A stretch of DNA of 64,000 nucleotides, taken from NCBI GenBank assembly GCA_021779095.1, contig JAJYBI010000006.1, forward strand, positions 97,898-161,897, written 5' to 3'. A program made the position numbers and the translations under genes. Source of the DNA: Deltaproteobacteria bacterium (GTDB taxonomy: Bacteria > Desulfobacterota > Desulfuromonadia > Geobacterales > JAJYBI01). Of the stretch, positions 11,156-20,342 are shown in pieces; within the stretch, counting starts at the first letter, position 1; every line of letters begins with the position of its first letter. The notes under the pieces were generated by a model. It made no database searches, had not been told where the DNA came from, and was given only the letters and a program-made list of their open reading frames with translations.

Positions 11156-11548
11156 TTACCCCTTGGTGACGGCAAGATTCGGAATCAGCTCGAAATGCCG
11201 GTCGGCGGTCAACACGGCACAGTTGTGCTGCAGGGCAAGAACGGCAATAACGATGTCGGAAAACGGGACGTTGTGCCCGTCGGACCGCAGCCCTGCCGCC
11301 AGCCGCCCGGCCGTTGCCCAGAGTTCACGGCTCATTTCCAGGTGGGTGAGCGCCTCGAAGGCGTTGAGTATCATGGTCTCTTCGCGGGGCGACTTGACCC
11401 CCTGCAGGAGTTCCATGACGACCACGCCACAGGTCAGCAGTTCCCCATGCAGCACACCCTGCTCCAGAGCGGCAGCAAGCGGCGTCGAACTGCCCCGGAA
11501 AAAATCGATCCAGGCGCAGGTATCGGGCAACAGCCTATTTGACGCCAT
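11156..11548 (-). CDS. vapC: VapC-type PIN-domain toxin (ribonuclease)
   Basis: Type II toxin of the PIN family, a Mg-dependent endoribonuclease; 130 residues. The four acidic residues expected in the active site are present: Asp9 (LPDTCAWIDFF), Glu46 (VVVMELLQG), Asp98 (PFSDIVIA) and Asp116 (LTADRHFE). No truncation is visible, so it should be active. Its ATG lies inside the end of vapB, a 14-bp overlap typical of toxin-antitoxin operons. The target RNA cannot be inferred from sequence. The pair separates larB from larC and is bracketed by short direct repeats. Confidence 0.92.
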   Translation of the reverse strand: MASNRLLPDTCAWIDFFRGSSTPLAAALEQGVLHGELLTCGVVVMELLQGVKSPREETMILNAFEALTHLEMSRELWATAGRLAAGLRSDGHNVPFSDIVIAVLALQHNCAVLTADRHFELIPNLAVTKG

Positions 11549-11768
11549 ACGACTCCCGTTCTTCCGCCGCTTTCAGTTCCGCCGCTTCGGCCTTTTCCCA
11601 GTCGTACTCGATGGCGATCTTGCCGCGGAGCGCCAAAAGATCTTCCATTTTCCGCCGGCGCACGTACTCTTCCATCACGGCGACAATCGCGCCGGTCTTG
11701 CTCTTCTGGCCGGAAAGCCGCTGGACTTCGTCGATCAGCTCGTCGGGTATGTTCAACGTCGCACGCAT
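11535..11768 (-). CDS. vapB: VapB-type antitoxin
   Basis: Small DNA-binding antitoxin that neutralises VapC and represses its own promoter. From ATG 11768 it has 77 residues: a ribbon-helix-helix-like N-terminus (MRATLNIPDELIDEVQRLSG), the KTGAIVAVMEEYVRRRKMEDLLALRGK helix and an acidic C-terminal tail for toxin binding. In-frame ATGs exist at 11792 and 11783, but a strong GGAGG eight bases before 11768 and the family N-terminus favour 11768. The short sequence upstream (around 11770-11800) has imperfect GCAT/ATGC symmetry that could be the operator; that is tentative. Confidence 0.9.
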   Translation of the reverse strand: MRATLNIPDELIDEVQRLSGQKSKTGAIVAVMEEYVRRRKMEDLLALRGKIAIEYDWEKAEAAELKAAEERESYGVK

Positions 11769-11887
11769 GACATGCACCTCCATGATATGCATTCATTGTA
11801 TGCGCCACGCCGCACCCTGTCAATCATCCTGCCTGTCCTGTCCCCCCTGTTACTAAGGAGAACATTGACTAGCCGACATGAATACAT

Positions 11888-11925
11888 CCCCCCTCCCTCG
11901 ATGGGAGGGGGTGAGGGGGAGGGAG
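11888..11925. repeat. Palindromic repeat, class B (half element)
   Basis: CCCCCTCCC / GGGAGGGGG hairpin followed by a second G-rich run, in the 187-bp gap between vapB and larB. The stem and loop resemble the left half of the 36505-36611 element. Confidence 0.65.
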
Positions 11926-11933
11926 TCTCCGCG

Positions 11934-11948
11934 TCTCTGTGGCAGGTT
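11934..11948. repeat. Right 15-bp direct repeat flanking vapBC
   Basis: TCTCTGTGGCAGGTT, identical to 11135-11149. It stands eight bases from the larB stop. The two copies enclose vapBC and about 785 bp, suggesting insertion or recombination between short repeats. Confidence 0.7.
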
Positions 11949-11955
11949 CTGAAGC

Positions 11956-12705
11956 CTATTCCCTGTTCATCAGCGAAGCCGCGTACGCCGCGCCGAAGCC
12001 GTTATCGATGTTCACCACCGTCACCCCGGCGGCGCAGCTGTTGAGCATCCCCAGGAGCGCCGCAACGCCGCCGAAAGAGGCGCCGTAGCCGACGGAGGTG
12101 GGAACGGCGATGACCGGCCGGTCCACGAGCCCACCCACCACGGAGGGGAGCGCCCCCTCCATCCCCGCCACGACGATCAGGACGGAGGCGGAGAACAAAA
12201 GCTCCCGACGGGCCAGGAGGCGGTGAATCCCCGCGACCCCCACGTCGTACAGGTGCTCCACCCGGTTCCCCAGCATGCGTGCCGTGACGAGCGCCTCCTC
12301 GGCCACCGGGATGTCGGAGGTGCCGGCGGAGACGACGAGGATCGTCCCTCTCCCCTTCTCCTCCACCGGCTTCTGCTCGATAGTGAGGCAACGGCCCGTT
12401 GCGTGGTAGCTGGCGGCCGGAAAGATCCTCTGCACCTCATGTGCCATCTCCCGGTCGAGCCGGGTGGCGAGGATGTTGTTACCCTGTGCCAGAAGGGCAT
12501 TGATGATCCGCTCAAGCTGCTCGAAACTCTTCCCCTGGCCGAAGATCACCTCCGGAAACCCCTGGCGCAGGCCGCGGTGGTGATCCACGGTGGCATGACC
12601 GACATCCTCGAACGGCAGGTGGCGCAGCCGCTCCATGGCGGAATCGACGCCGAGAGCGCCGTCCTTGATCTGCTGGAGCAGGGTCTTCAGGTCGCGGGTG
12701 TCCAT
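11956..12705 (-). CDS. larB: LarB: pyridinium-3,5-biscarboxylate synthase
   Basis: Carboxylates and hydrolyses nicotinate adenine dinucleotide in the first step of nickel-pincer cofactor synthesis. 249 residues: an N-terminal helical region with [24 protein letters not shown], then a PurE-like domain with [63 protein letters not shown] and a C-terminal [12 protein letters not shown]. With larC downstream it would make most of the cofactor route, but larE and larA are not seen. Start ATG 12705 has no alternative nearby. Confidence 0.94.
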   Translation of the reverse strand: MDTRDLKTLLQQIKDGALGVDSAMERLRHLPFEDVGHATVDHHRGLRQGFPEVIFGQGKSFEQLERIINALLAQGNNILATRLDREMAHEVQRIFPAASYHATGRCLTIEQKPVEEKGRGTILVVSAGTSDIPVAEEALVTARMLGNRVEHLYDVGVAGIHRLLARRELLFSASVLIVVAGMEGALPSVVGGLVDRPVIAVPTSVGYGASFGGVAALLGMLNSCAAGVTVVNIDNGFGAAYAASLMNRE

Positions 12706-12807
12706 GGTGGGCCCTTCCTTACGCTAAATGGCGGCTAATCCGCGTCGTCGAATAGTAGAGTATAACACCGGTTGCGGCAATACAAATCACGGGATGCGGA
12801 TACGACA

Positions 12808-12833
12808 ACGCCGGCATCGAGTGATGCCGGCGT
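12808..12833 (-). terminator. Strong hairpin between larB start and dnaJ end
   Basis: Perfect 11-bp stem ACGCCGGCATC / GATGCCGGCGT with a GAGT loop in the 230-bp gap upstream of larB and downstream of dnaJ. dnaJ is transcribed away from lower coordinates only up to 12936, so the hairpin would act just after it. There is no clear T-run, so a Rho-independent terminator is uncertain. Confidence 0.4.
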
Positions 12834-12873
12834 CGAAAAGATAACATCTGATAAATTGGCACTGTTCTAAGAG

Positions 12874-12896
12874 CTCCCTCCCCTTCAAGGGGGAGG
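12874..12896. repeat. Palindromic repeat, class B (short hairpin)
   Basis: CTCCCTCCCC-TTCAA-GGGGGAGG hairpin about 40 bp downstream of the dnaJ stop. The CCCCTTCAAGGGG core matches the third hairpin of the uvrA class B insert. Confidence 0.6.
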
Positions 12897-12935
12897 AACG
12901 GTGCCTCCGCGCGAGTCGTCGCCTTGGGAAACTGT

Positions 12936-14057
12936 TCAGCTGAACATATCCATGACCTTGGCGAAGAAGTTCTTCCCCATGGGATTCACGTCCTCGCCGC
13001 TGATCCGGGCGAACTCCTCCAGGAGCTCCTTCTGCTGCTTGTTCAGGTTGGTGGGGGTCTCTACCCGGACGATCACCATCTGGTCGCCGCGGCCGTACCC
13101 CTGCAGTGCCGGGATTCCCTTGCCGCGGAGCCGGAAGATCCGGCCCGACTGGGTCCCCTCGGGGATCTTCATGGAGACCTTGCCTTCCAGCGTCGGGGTT
13201 TCGATCTCGCAGCCGAGCGCCGCCTGGGTGAAGCTCACCGGCAGTTCGCAGATGACGTCGTTACCGTCGCGTTTGAAGATGGCGTGCTCCCGGACGTTGA
13301 TGGCCACGTACAGGTCGCCGTTTGGTCCCCCCTTGAGCCCCTGTCCCCCCTCGTTGGAGAGCTTCAACCGGTTCCCCGTCTCCACCCCGGCCGGGACCTT
13401 CACCGACAGGGTCTTGCGGTCGCGCACGCTGCCGGTGCCGCGACAGTCGGGGCAGGGAGACTCCACGATCTTCCCCTCGCCGTTGCACTGGTTGCAGGTC
13501 CTGCTGACGCTGAAAAACCCCTGCTGGAACCGCATCTGCCCCGCCCCCTTGCAGGTGGGACAGGTCTTGGGCTCGGTGCCCGGCTTGGCGCCGCTGCCGT
13601 TGCAGGTGTCGCACCGCTTGGCGTAGGGGACCTCGATCTTCGTCTCCATGCCGAACGCCGCCTCTTCGAAGTTGATCTCCAGGTTGTACAGGAGATCGTC
13701 GCCCCGCTTGCCGCGGCCGCCCTGCCGCCCCCGGCCGCCGCCCCCGAAGATGTCGCTGAAGATGTCACCGAAGATGTCCCCGAAGGGGGACCCGCCGGCA
13801 AAGCCGCCGCCGAAGCCGGCACCGCCGTTACTGAAGGCGGCATGGCCGAACTGGTCGTACTGGGCGCGCTTCTGGGCGTCGGACAGCACCTCGTACGCCT
13901 CGGAAACCTCCTTGAACGAGTCTTCCGCCGCCTTGTCGCCGGGGTTCTTGTCCGGATGGTACTTGATCGCCAGCCGCCGGTACGCCTTCTTTATCTCCAC
14001 CTCGGAGGCGTTGCGGTTGACCTCCAGGGTCTCGTAGTAGTCTCTCTTCTCGGCCAA
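12936..14057 (-). CDS. dnaJ: Chaperone DnaJ (Hsp40)
   Basis: Co-chaperone that delivers clients to DnaK and stimulates its ATPase; 373 residues. The J domain has HPD at 34-36, followed by a Gly/Phe-rich linker (about 75-110). Four CxxCxGxG zinc motifs follow ([32 protein letters not shown]), then two client-binding beta domains. The frame is open to 14126, but the family start (MAEKRDYYE) corresponds to a TTG at 14057 with AAGGA eight bases upstream; the longer start would translate the intergenic heptamer repeat. It is the last gene of hrcA-grpE-dnaK-dnaJ. Confidence 0.95.
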   Translation of the reverse strand: MAEKRDYYETLEVNRNASEVEIKKAYRRLAIKYHPDKNPGDKAAEDSFKEVSEAYEVLSDAQKRAQYDQFGHAAFSNGGAGFGGGFAGGSPFGDIFGDIFSDIFGGGGRGRQGGRGKRGDDLLYNLEINFEEAAFGMETKIEVPYAKRCDTCNGSGAKPGTEPKTCPTCKGAGQMRFQQGFFSVSRTCNQCNGEGKIVESPCPDCRGTGSVRDRKTLSVKVPAGVETGNRLKLSNEGGQGLKGGPNGDLYVAINVREHAIFKRDGNDVICELPVSFTQAALGCEIETPTLEGKVSMKIPEGTQSGRIFRLRGKGIPALQGYGRGDQMVIVRVETPTNLNKQQKELLEEFARISGEDVNPMGKNFFAKVMDMFS

Positions 14058-14072
14058 GGTATGAATCCTTTT

Positions 14073-14203
14073 GGGCACTGGGCACTGGGCACCAGGCACG
14101 GGGAACGCAGATGAGGCAAAAGGCAAAAGGCCCAGAGACTTCCTCTGCGCCCTTCGCCTTCTCCCGGTTTTCCCCAGAGCCTAGGGCCCAGTGCCCAGTG
14201 CCG
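14073..14203. repeat. Heptamer-phased repeat array between dnaK and dnaJ
   Basis: Almost the whole spacer can be read in 7-base steps: GGGCACT twice, GGGCACC and AGGCACG on the left, GGCAAAA twice and GGCCCAG in the middle, and the inverted version (GCCCAGT twice) at 14187-14203. The ends are therefore inverted with about 90 bp between them. It starts four bases after the dnaK stop. The transcript could fold into a long imperfect hairpin between the two chaperone genes. Confidence 0.7.
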
Positions 14204-14206
14204 GGT

Positions 14207-16114
14207 TTATTTGTCTTTTACTTCCTCGAAATCGGCGTCCACCACGTTGTCGTCCTTGGCGCCGCCTTCCTGTGCCGCCTCGCCGCCCGGCTGGGCTTCG
14301 GCACCTGCCTGGGCCTTGGCGTAGACCGCTTCGGCCAGCTTGTGGGAAGCCTGCATCAGCTCGTCGCTCGCCTTCTTCATCGCCTCGGCGTCACTCCCCT
14401 CCAGGCTCTTCTTCAGTGCCGCCAGCTTCTCCTCGATGTTCTTCTTCTCGGCGGCGTCGATCTTGTCGCCGTACTCCTTCAGCGACTTCTCGGTCTGGTA
14501 GGCGAGAGAGTCGGCCTGGTTGCGGGCCTCGATCTGCTCACGCTTCTTCTTGTCCTCGGCGGCGTGGGACTCGGCGTCCCGCACCATCTTGTCGATCTCG
14601 TCCTTGGAAAGGCCGGAGGATGCGGTGATCCGAATCGACTGCTCCTTGCCGGTCCCCAGGTCCTTGGCGGAGACGTGCACGATGCCGTTGGCGTCGATGT
14701 CGAAGGTCACCTCGATCTGGGGCACGCCGCGGGGTGCCGCCGGAATGCCGGTCAGCTCGAAGTTGCCCAGGGTCTTGTTGTCGCCCGCCATCTCCCGCTC
14801 GCCCTGGAGCACGTGGATGGAAACCGCCGGCTGGTTGTCCGCCGCCGTGGAGAAGGTCTGGGACTTGCGGCAGGGGATCGTGGTGTTCTTCTCGATGAGC
14901 CGGGTCATGACGCTGCCCAGGGTCTCGATCCCCAGCGACAGCGGCGTCACGTCCAGGAGCAGCACGTCCTTCACGTCGCCCCGCAAGACCCCGCCCTGGA
15001 TGGCGGCACCCACGGCCACCACCTCGTCCGGATTGACCCCCTTGTTGGGGACCTTGCCGAAGATCTTCTGCACCCGCTCCTGCACCGCCGGCATGCGGGT
15101 CATGCCCCCCACGAGGATGACCTCGTCCACCTCGCTGGCGGAGAGGCCGGAATCCTTCAAGGCCTGGCGGCAGGGGCCGTCCAGCTTGTCCAAGAGGTCG
15201 GCGCAGAGCGCTTCCAGCTTGGCGCGGGAGAGCTTCAGGGTCAGGTGCTTGGGCCCGGTGGCGTCGGCGGTGATGAACGGCAGGTTGATGTCCGTCTCCA
15301 TGGAGGTGGAGAGCTCGCACTTGGCCTTCTCGCCCGCCTCTTTGAGCCGCTGCAGCGCCATCTTGTCGCCCCTGAGGTCGATCCCCTGCTCCCGCTTGAA
15401 CTCGTCGGCGATCCAGTCGATGATCTTCTGGTCGAAGTCCTCGCCCCCCAGGAAGGTGTCGCCGTTGGTGGACTTCACCTCGAAGACCCCCTCGCCCAGT
15501 TCCAGGATGGAGATATCGAAGGTACCGCCCCCCAGGTCGAAGACGGCGATCTTCTCGTCCTTCTTCTTGTCCAGGCCGTAGGCGAGCGCCGCGGCGGTCG
15601 GCTCGTTGATGATCCGCAGCACGTTCAGACCGGCGATCTTGCCGGCGTCCTTGGTGGCCTGGCGCTGGGAGTCGTCGAAGTAGGCCGGGACGGTGATGAC
15701 CGCGTCGGTCACCGTCTCGCCCAGGAAGTCCTCGGCGGTCTTCTTCATCTTCTGCAGGACGATGGCGGAGATCTCCGGCGGCGAATACCGCTGGCTGCGC
15801 ACGTCGACCCAGGCGTCGCCGTTGTCCGCCTTGATGATCTTGAAGGGGGAGATGGCGATGTCCTTCTTCACCGCCTCAGACTCGAACTTGCGGCCGATAA
15901 GCCGTTTGATGGCGTACAGGGTGTTTTCCGGGTTGGTGACCGCCTGGCGCTTGGCCTGCTGTCCCACGAGCCGCTCGCCGTTTTCGGCGAACGCCACCAT
16001 GGACGGCGTGGTGCGGCTCCCCTCCGCGTTAGCTATGACAACCGGCTCCCCACCTTCCATGATGGCAACGCAGGAGTTGGTGGTGCCGAGGTCGATACCG
16101 ATTACTTTGCTCAT
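14207..16114 (-). CDS. dnaK: Chaperone DnaK (Hsp70)
   Basis: ATP-dependent chaperone; 635 residues. The nucleotide-binding domain begins [24 protein letters not shown] and includes [36 protein letters not shown] and [15 protein letters not shown]. The linker [16 protein letters not shown] leads to the substrate domain and a helical lid with a Lys/Gln-rich C-terminus ending EEVKDK. It sits between grpE and dnaJ on the same strand, with GAAGGAGACACC before the ATG. It is under HrcA/CIRCE control through the upstream promoter. Confidence 0.98.
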   Translation of the reverse strand: MSKVIGIDLGTTNSCVAIMEGGEPVVIANAEGSRTTPSMVAFAENGERLVGQQAKRQAVTNPENTLYAIKRLIGRKFESEAVKKDIAISPFKIIKADNGDAWVDVRSQRYSPPEISAIVLQKMKKTAEDFLGETVTDAVITVPAYFDDSQRQATKDAGKIAGLNVLRIINEPTAAALAYGLDKKKDEKIAVFDLGGGTFDISILELGEGVFEVKSTNGDTFLGGEDFDQKIIDWIADEFKREQGIDLRGDKMALQRLKEAGEKAKCELSTSMETDINLPFITADATGPKHLTLKLSRAKLEALCADLLDKLDGPCRQALKDSGLSASEVDEVILVGGMTRMPAVQERVQKIFGKVPNKGVNPDEVVAVGAAIQGGVLRGDVKDVLLLDVTPLSLGIETLGSVMTRLIEKNTTIPCRKSQTFSTAADNQPAVSIHVLQGEREMAGDNKTLGNFELTGIPAAPRGVPQIEVTFDIDANGIVHVSAKDLGTGKEQSIRITASSGLSKDEIDKMVRDAESHAAEDKKKREQIEARNQADSLAYQTEKSLKEYGDKIDAAEKKNIEEKLAALKKSLEGSDAEAMKKASDELMQASHKLAEAVYAKAQAGAEAQPGGEAAQEGGAKDDNVVDADFEEVKDK

Positions 16115-16231
16115 TGTCTGGTGTCTCCTTCGAGTGGAATTACGCTTATATGCACAAGTTAGGTACTGTCATCACAAATAACAAGGGGCGTCTCAAAAAA
16201 AGTTTACGGTTCCACGTTCATAAGGTTAAAC

Positions 16232-16259
16232 CCCGAACCTCGACCTTGAACGTTGAACC
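16232..16259. repeat. Heptamer array after grpE
   Basis: Four 7-base units (CCCGAAC, CTCGACC, TTGAACG, TTGAACC), which read GGTTCAA-like on the minus strand. It abuts the grpE stop codon (16260-16262) directly. Confidence 0.65.
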
Positions 16260-16826
16260 CTACTTCGACACCGTCACCATGGACGGCCGCAACAGCCGTT
16301 CGTTCAACAGGTACCCCTTCTGCATCTCGTCCACGATGCAGTTCGGCCCCAGTTCGGCGTCCTCCACCTGGCACATGGCCTGGTGGAAGTTCGGATCGAA
16401 GGGGGTCCCTTTCGCGGTCTCGATGGGGGTGACGCCGAACTTCTTCAGCGCCCCCTGCAGCATGGTAAGGGTCATCCGGACCCCCTCGACGATGGAGGCC
16501 ATGGTTTCCTCCGAGGCATGGGCCAGGGCCCGCTCCATGTTGTCGATGGCGGGGAGGATCTCCATCACGAGCGACTCGTTGCCGTACTTCAGGAGCTCCT
16601 CCTTTTCCTTCTGGGTCCGCTTGCGGTAGTTCTCCATGTCCGCCACCTGGCGGACATACTTGTCGTAGTTGGCCAGTGCCTCGGCCTCCCTGGCCGCAAG
16701 CGCCGCTTCCAGCTCCTGGATGCGTGCCTCGGCACCCTCCACCGCCGGCTCTCCCGCTGCGACCTGTTCCTGCGCCTGCTCCTCATGCTCTGCCGCCGGT
16801 GCGGCATCGTGCCTCTTCTTGTCCAC
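16260..16826 (-). CDS. grpE: Nucleotide exchange factor GrpE
   Basis: Dimeric exchange factor that releases ADP from DnaK. 188 residues with a long N-terminal coiled coil (about 25-85, rich in Glu, Ala and Gln) containing [32 protein letters not shown]. The C-terminal beta-wing follows with [37 protein letters not shown] and [24 protein letters not shown]. It lies 30 bp after hrcA and 145 bp before dnaK. Confidence 0.96.
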   Translation of the reverse strand: MDKKRHDAAPAAEHEEQAQEQVAAGEPAVEGAEARIQELEAALAAREAEALANYDKYVRQVADMENYRKRTQKEKEELLKYGNESLVMEILPAIDNMERALAHASEETMASIVEGVRMTLTMLQGALKKFGVTPIETAKGTPFDPNFHQAMCQVEDAELGPNCIVDEMQKGYLLNERLLRPSMVTVSK

Positions 16827-16856
16827 GTGTTCTGCTCCTTTGTTCCGCCGCCCCGC

Positions 16857-17900
16857 CTACTCCATCTCCAGGAGCCGGCTCACGAGCTTGGCGGTATAGT
16901 CAACGATGGGGATCACCTTGCCGTACCCCATCCGCGTCGGTCCTATCACCCCCAGCACGCCGACGGTATCACGGCCGGTCATATAGGTGGAGGTAATGAG
17001 ACTCATACCGGACATCTGATGGAGATGGGTCTCCGAGCCGATGAAGATCTGCACCCCTTCGGCATTCACGCAGCGGTCCAGCAGTTCCAGCAACTGCCCC
17101 TTCTCCTCGAAGGCGTGGAACACCTCCCGCATCCGGTCGATATCCGAGAATTCCGGCTGGCTCAGGATGTTCGCCTGTCCTTCGATGAACAGGCCGGAGG
17201 CATCGCCCCCCTCACCGCCGGCGAAGGTCTGTTCCGACAGCCTGAGCGCCCGTGCCAGCATGGCATCGTACCGCGCCTTTTCCGTCAGCATCTCTTCCCT
17301 GATCCGGTTTCGCACCTCGGCGATGGTGAGTCCAGCCAGGAGATCGTTCAGGTAGTTGGCCATCCGGACCAGATCGTCCGTCCCCATCTCTTCGTCGGAT
17401 TCGATGATCTTGTTCTGCACGACGCCGCTGCGGGAAACGAGGATCGCCAGGACCCGCCGCCCCCCCAGTTTCACGAACTCGATCTGCCGGAACATGTTCG
17501 TCGTGAAACGCGGCGCCACCACGACGCCGGTGTAGCGGGAAAGACAGGAGAGCATCCTGCTCGTCTCCTTCAGGACCGATCCGACGTCACGACCGGCGAT
17601 GTTGCACTGCCGGCCGATCATATCCCGTTCTTCCGGGGCGATCCCCCGCACCTCCAGGAGCGAGTCGACGTACAGCCGGTACGCCTTTTCCGTGGGAACA
17701 CGGCCGGCGGAGGTGTGGGGTGAAACCAGAAGCCCCATCTCCTCCAGGTCCGCCATGACGTTGCGCACCGTCGCCGGCGACAGGGAGATCCCGTGGCGAC
17801 GGGTGATGGTGCGGCTCCCCACCGGCTCGGCCGTGGCGATGTAGTCCTCGATGATCGCCTCGAGGATATGTCTGCTGCGCTCCGATAGCCTGTCGCCCAT
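16857..17900 (-). CDS. hrcA: Heat-inducible transcription repressor HrcA
   Basis: Represses class I heat-shock genes by binding CIRCE, with GroEL as the usual folding sensor. 347 residues: a winged-helix N-terminus (ILEAIIEDYIATAEPVGSRTITRRHGISLSPATVRNVMADLEEMGLLVSPHTSAGRVPTEKAYRLYVD), a GAF-like central region and a C-terminal IGPTRMGYGKVIPIVDYTAKLVSRLL. First gene of the chaperone operon. The CIRCE operator is 25-51 bp upstream of its ATG, so it represses itself and grpE-dnaK-dnaJ. Confidence 0.97.
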   Translation of the reverse strand: MGDRLSERSRHILEAIIEDYIATAEPVGSRTITRRHGISLSPATVRNVMADLEEMGLLVSPHTSAGRVPTEKAYRLYVDSLLEVRGIAPEERDMIGRQCNIAGRDVGSVLKETSRMLSCLSRYTGVVVAPRFTTNMFRQIEFVKLGGRRVLAILVSRSGVVQNKIIESDEEMGTDDLVRMANYLNDLLAGLTIAEVRNRIREEMLTEKARYDAMLARALRLSEQTFAGGEGGDASGLFIEGQANILSQPEFSDIDRMREVFHAFEEKGQLLELLDRCVNAEGVQIFIGSETHLHQMSGMSLITSTYMTGRDTVGVLGVIGPTRMGYGKVIPIVDYTAKLVSRLLEME

Positions 17901-17924
17901 GGAAACCGTCCCCGCTCAAACAGG

Positions 17925-17951
17925 TTAGCACTCGTTTGTGGCGAGTGCTAA
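17925..17951 (-). promoter_or_regulatory. CIRCE operator (HrcA site)
   Basis: Exact CIRCE palindrome: TTAGCACTC (17925-17933), nine-base spacer, GAGTGCTAA (17943-17951). It lies just downstream of the -10 box, so HrcA would block initiation. Confidence 0.97.
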
Positions 17952-17958
17952 CGAAGAC

Positions 17959-17987
17959 AAACTAACAACGGACACCGGGTTTGTCAA
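17959..17987 (-). promoter_or_regulatory. Sigma70 promoter of the hrcA operon
   Basis: On the minus strand TTGACA (17987-17982) and TAGTTT (17964-17959) are separated by 17 bp. The start site would fall at or just before the CIRCE operator. Confidence 0.7.
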
Positions 17988-18094
17988 GGGATTTCCCGCC
18001 GCGTTCCGGACGGCGCAACACCCCGCCGGAACCGGATCGAACGCAACCGGCATCGCCCGACGGCACACCTCCACGGGAGGGGCATCTGCCCGCC

Positions 18095-19237
18095 TCAGAG
18101 AAACCTGACGAACAGCTGATTGGCAACAGGAAGCGCCCGGGGAGTGAGCCGCAGGACGCTCCCCTTTCGCTCCAGGAGCCCGGCCGTCACGAGGAGCTCG
18201 ACAGTGCCGGGCCAGACCATCTCCACCGGTTCGCCGAACTCTGCCCGAAACGCATCCGTATCGACCCCGTCGCACATCCGGAGCCCGAGGAACATGAACT
18301 CCGCCCGGGCGTCCTCCCGGGAGAGCGCCTGCCGCTCATCGTCGGGAAGTGACCCGCCGGCCAGGGAGGCCAGATAGCCCGACGGGTCCGCCGCATTGCA
18401 CCAGCGGACACCGTACCCCTCCCGCAGGAACGAGTGGGCGCCGGCGCCGAACCCCAGGTACGGAGCCCGGCGCCAGTAGGCCTGGTTGTGGCGGGAACGG
18501 CAGCCGGGCCGGGCGAAGTTGGCGATCTCGTACTGCCCGTACCCCGCGCCGGCAAGGCGTTCCATCGCCTCCCGGATCATCTCCGCCGAGGCGTCTCCCG
18601 AAAGCGGCTCCAGCTTCCCCGCCTCCTCCAGCGCCGCCAGCGGCGTCCCCTCCTCGATGGTGAGCCCGTACACGGAGATGTGGGCCGGTCGGAGGGCGAC
18701 GGCCGCCGCCAGGTCGGACCGCCAGCGCGCGAGGCTCTCCCCCGGCAGGGAGTGGATCAGGTCGATGCCGATGTTGGCGAAGCCGGCGGATCGCGCCCGC
18801 GCCAGGGCGTCCCGCGTCTGGGCGGCGGTGTGTACCCGGCCGAGGAACTGAAGCTGCCCGTCGTCGAACGACTGCACCCCCAGGGAGAGCCGGTTCACCC
18901 CGGCGGTCCGGTAGCCGCGCAGCAGCTCCGCAGTGAGGGTGCCGGGGTTCGCCTCCAGGGTGATCTCCGCATCCGGCTCCAGCCCGAACAGGCGCGCCGC
19001 GGCATCGATGACCCGCGCCACCAGCGCCGGCTCCAGCAGGGACGGCGTTCCACCGCCGAAGTAGAGGGTCGGCGCGGACATGTGACCGGCGAGCCGGTCG
19101 GCACGCAGTCCCATCTCCTTCACCACGCCGTCGATATACTCGGCTGGAGTTACGTGGGAGTCGTCCACGGAGTTGAAGTCGCAGTAGCGGCACTTCCGGA
19201 GACAGAACGGTATATGCACGTAGAGAAAGGTCTGCAT
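18095..19237 (-). CDS. hemW: HemW, radical SAM heme chaperone (CPO-like)
   Basis: Radical SAM protein of the HemN/HemW group; 380 residues. The cluster motif is Cys12, Cys16, Cys19 (FCLRKCRYCDF). The residue after the third Cys pair is Phe-type CxF, as in the heme chaperone HemW, and not the extra Cys of true HemN. LYFGGGTPSLLE, ITLEANPGTL, RLSLGVQSF and a C-terminal HemN_C-like winged domain follow. The frame opens at 19318, but ATG 19237 has AGGAG five bases upstream and gives the family N-terminus. It lies upstream of hrcA on the same strand, a neighbourhood seen in many bacteria. Confidence 0.92.
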   Translation of the reverse strand: MQTFLYVHIPFCLRKCRYCDFNSVDDSHVTPAEYIDGVVKEMGLRADRLAGHMSAPTLYFGGGTPSLLEPALVARVIDAAARLFGLEPDAEITLEANPGTLTAELLRGYRTAGVNRLSLGVQSFDDGQLQFLGRVHTAAQTRDALARARSAGFANIGIDLIHSLPGESLARWRSDLAAAVALRPAHISVYGLTIEEGTPLAALEEAGKLEPLSGDASAEMIREAMERLAGAGYGQYEIANFARPGCRSRHNQAYWRRAPYLGFGAGAHSFLREGYGVRWCNAADPSGYLASLAGGSLPDDERQALSREDARAEFMFLGLRMCDGVDTDAFRAEFGEPVEMVWPGTVELLVTAGLLERKGSVLRLTPRALPVANQLFVRFL

Positions 19238-19365
19238 GGGGGCTCCTGCGGGTCTGCAAGCCTGCCGGGGACAATCCTTCTTGAACGGATGCCGGAACGG
19301 CAGTACACTGTAGCACACTTTTCGTCGATTCCGGCAGCTGCCGAATTACCCTCAGGAGGTATCAC

Positions 19366-20145
19366 ATGACCCACACCATCAAGGCCGCATCGGTCCAGTT
19401 CACCATCCGGCTCGGCGATATCGACGCCAACGTGGAGTACGTCCGCGGCGCCATCCAGCGACTCGCGGCCCGGGGATGCACGCTCGCCGTCCTGCCGGAG
19501 ATGTGGAGCTGCGGATTCGCCTACCGCGAGCTGAACGCGCTGGCGCGGCGCACCCCGGAGGTAGTGGAGGAGATGGGACGGCTCTCCGCGGAGTACGGCA
19601 TGGTCCTGGTGGGGAGCCTTCCCGAGCCGGACGGGGACAAGGTCTGCAATACCGCCTACGTGCTGGACCAGGGCAGACTCGCCGGCAAGTACCGCAAGAT
19701 CCACCTCTTTTCCCTGATGAACGAGGACCGTTCATTCACCGCCGGCGACTCGTGGTGCGTCGTGGACACCAGCGCCGGACGGCTCGGGATCATCATCTGC
19801 TACGACCTCCGGTTCCCCGAGCTGACGCGGCGGCTGGCCGTAGAAGGTGCGGAGATCCTGGCGATCCCCGGCGAGTGGCCGAAGCCGCGGGAAGAGCACT
19901 GGCGGGCGCTTCTGCGGGCCCGGGCCGTCGAAAACCAGTGCTTCGTCGTCTCCGCCAACTGCTGCGGCGTCGTGGGCAAGCTGGACTTCTTCGGCAGCAG
20001 CCTCATCGTCGGACCGAAGGGGGAGCTCCTGGCCGAGGGGGGGTACGAGCAGGGCGAACCGCTGGCGGAGCTGGACTTCACCGCCATGCGGAACTGGCGG
20101 GACCAGATCCCCTGCTTCCGCGACCGGCGCCCCGAACTCTACTGA
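19366..20145 (+). CDS. Nitrilase-superfamily carbon-nitrogen hydrolase
   Basis: Amidase of the C-N hydrolase fold; 259 residues. The catalytic triad is clear: Glu45 (LPEMWSCGF), Lys111 (KYRKIHLF) and Cys145 (IICYDLRFPE), with REEHWRALLRARAVENQCFV typical of the Nit/omega-amidase branch. Likely substrates are omega-amides such as deaminated glutathione or 2-oxoglutaramate, but the exact one cannot be told. CAGGAGGTATCAC precedes the ATG. It is transcribed divergently from hemW and lies upstream of the tol operon, separated from it by a palindromic repeat and a promoter. Confidence 0.88.
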   Translation: MTHTIKAASVQFTIRLGDIDANVEYVRGAIQRLAARGCTLAVLPEMWSCGFAYRELNALARRTPEVVEEMGRLSAEYGMVLVGSLPEPDGDKVCNTAYVLDQGRLAGKYRKIHLFSLMNEDRSFTAGDSWCVVDTSAGRLGIIICYDLRFPELTRRLAVEGAEILAIPGEWPKPREEHWRALLRARAVENQCFVVSANCCGVVGKLDFFGSSLIVGPKGELLAEGGYEQGEPLAELDFTAMRNWRDQIPCFRDRRPELY

Positions 20146-20177
20146 ACAGGACTGCCATCAATACCATTCTCGACATG

Positions 20178-20256
20178 CCCCTCATCCTAACTCCCGTGGG
20201 GAGAGAGCATTCCGTTACCCCTCTCCCCGAGGGAGGGGGTGGCCAAAAGCCGGGCC
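20178..20256. repeat. Palindromic repeat, class A (inverted copy)
   Basis: Between the nitrilase and tolQ. In reverse orientation it resembles the 734 and 33138 elements: the GTTACCC(C)TCTCCC block, a GGGGGTGGCCA stretch and a terminal GCCGGG. Divergence is greater than between the other two copies. Confidence 0.65.
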
Positions 20257-20275
20257 ATCTGTAACAAAAATCGTG

Positions 20276-20304
20276 TTGACTTCATCCCAGCGAAGGCATA
20301 TTTT
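20276..20304 (+). promoter_or_regulatory. Probable sigma70 promoter of the tol-pal operon
   Basis: TTGACT (20276-20281), 17-bp spacer, TATTTT (20299-20304), about 40 bp before the tolQ start and just after the palindromic repeat. Confidence 0.6.
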
Positions 20305-20342
20305 TTTAGTGTTTTCAATCAACTGTTCGGAGGTATCCGTCC

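Noticed and set aside
11101..11955. Insertion sequence carrying vapBC
   Set aside because: No transposase and no terminal inverted repeats at the edges; only short direct repeats flank the pair.
12808..12833. Riboswitch or tRNA-like structure upstream of larB
   Set aside because: Only a simple hairpin is visible; no tRNA cloverleaf or conserved riboswitch core was recognised.
14073..14203. Heptamer arrays as possible CRISPR arrays
   Set aside because: Units are 7 nt, contiguous and degenerate, with no spacers and no cas genes nearby.
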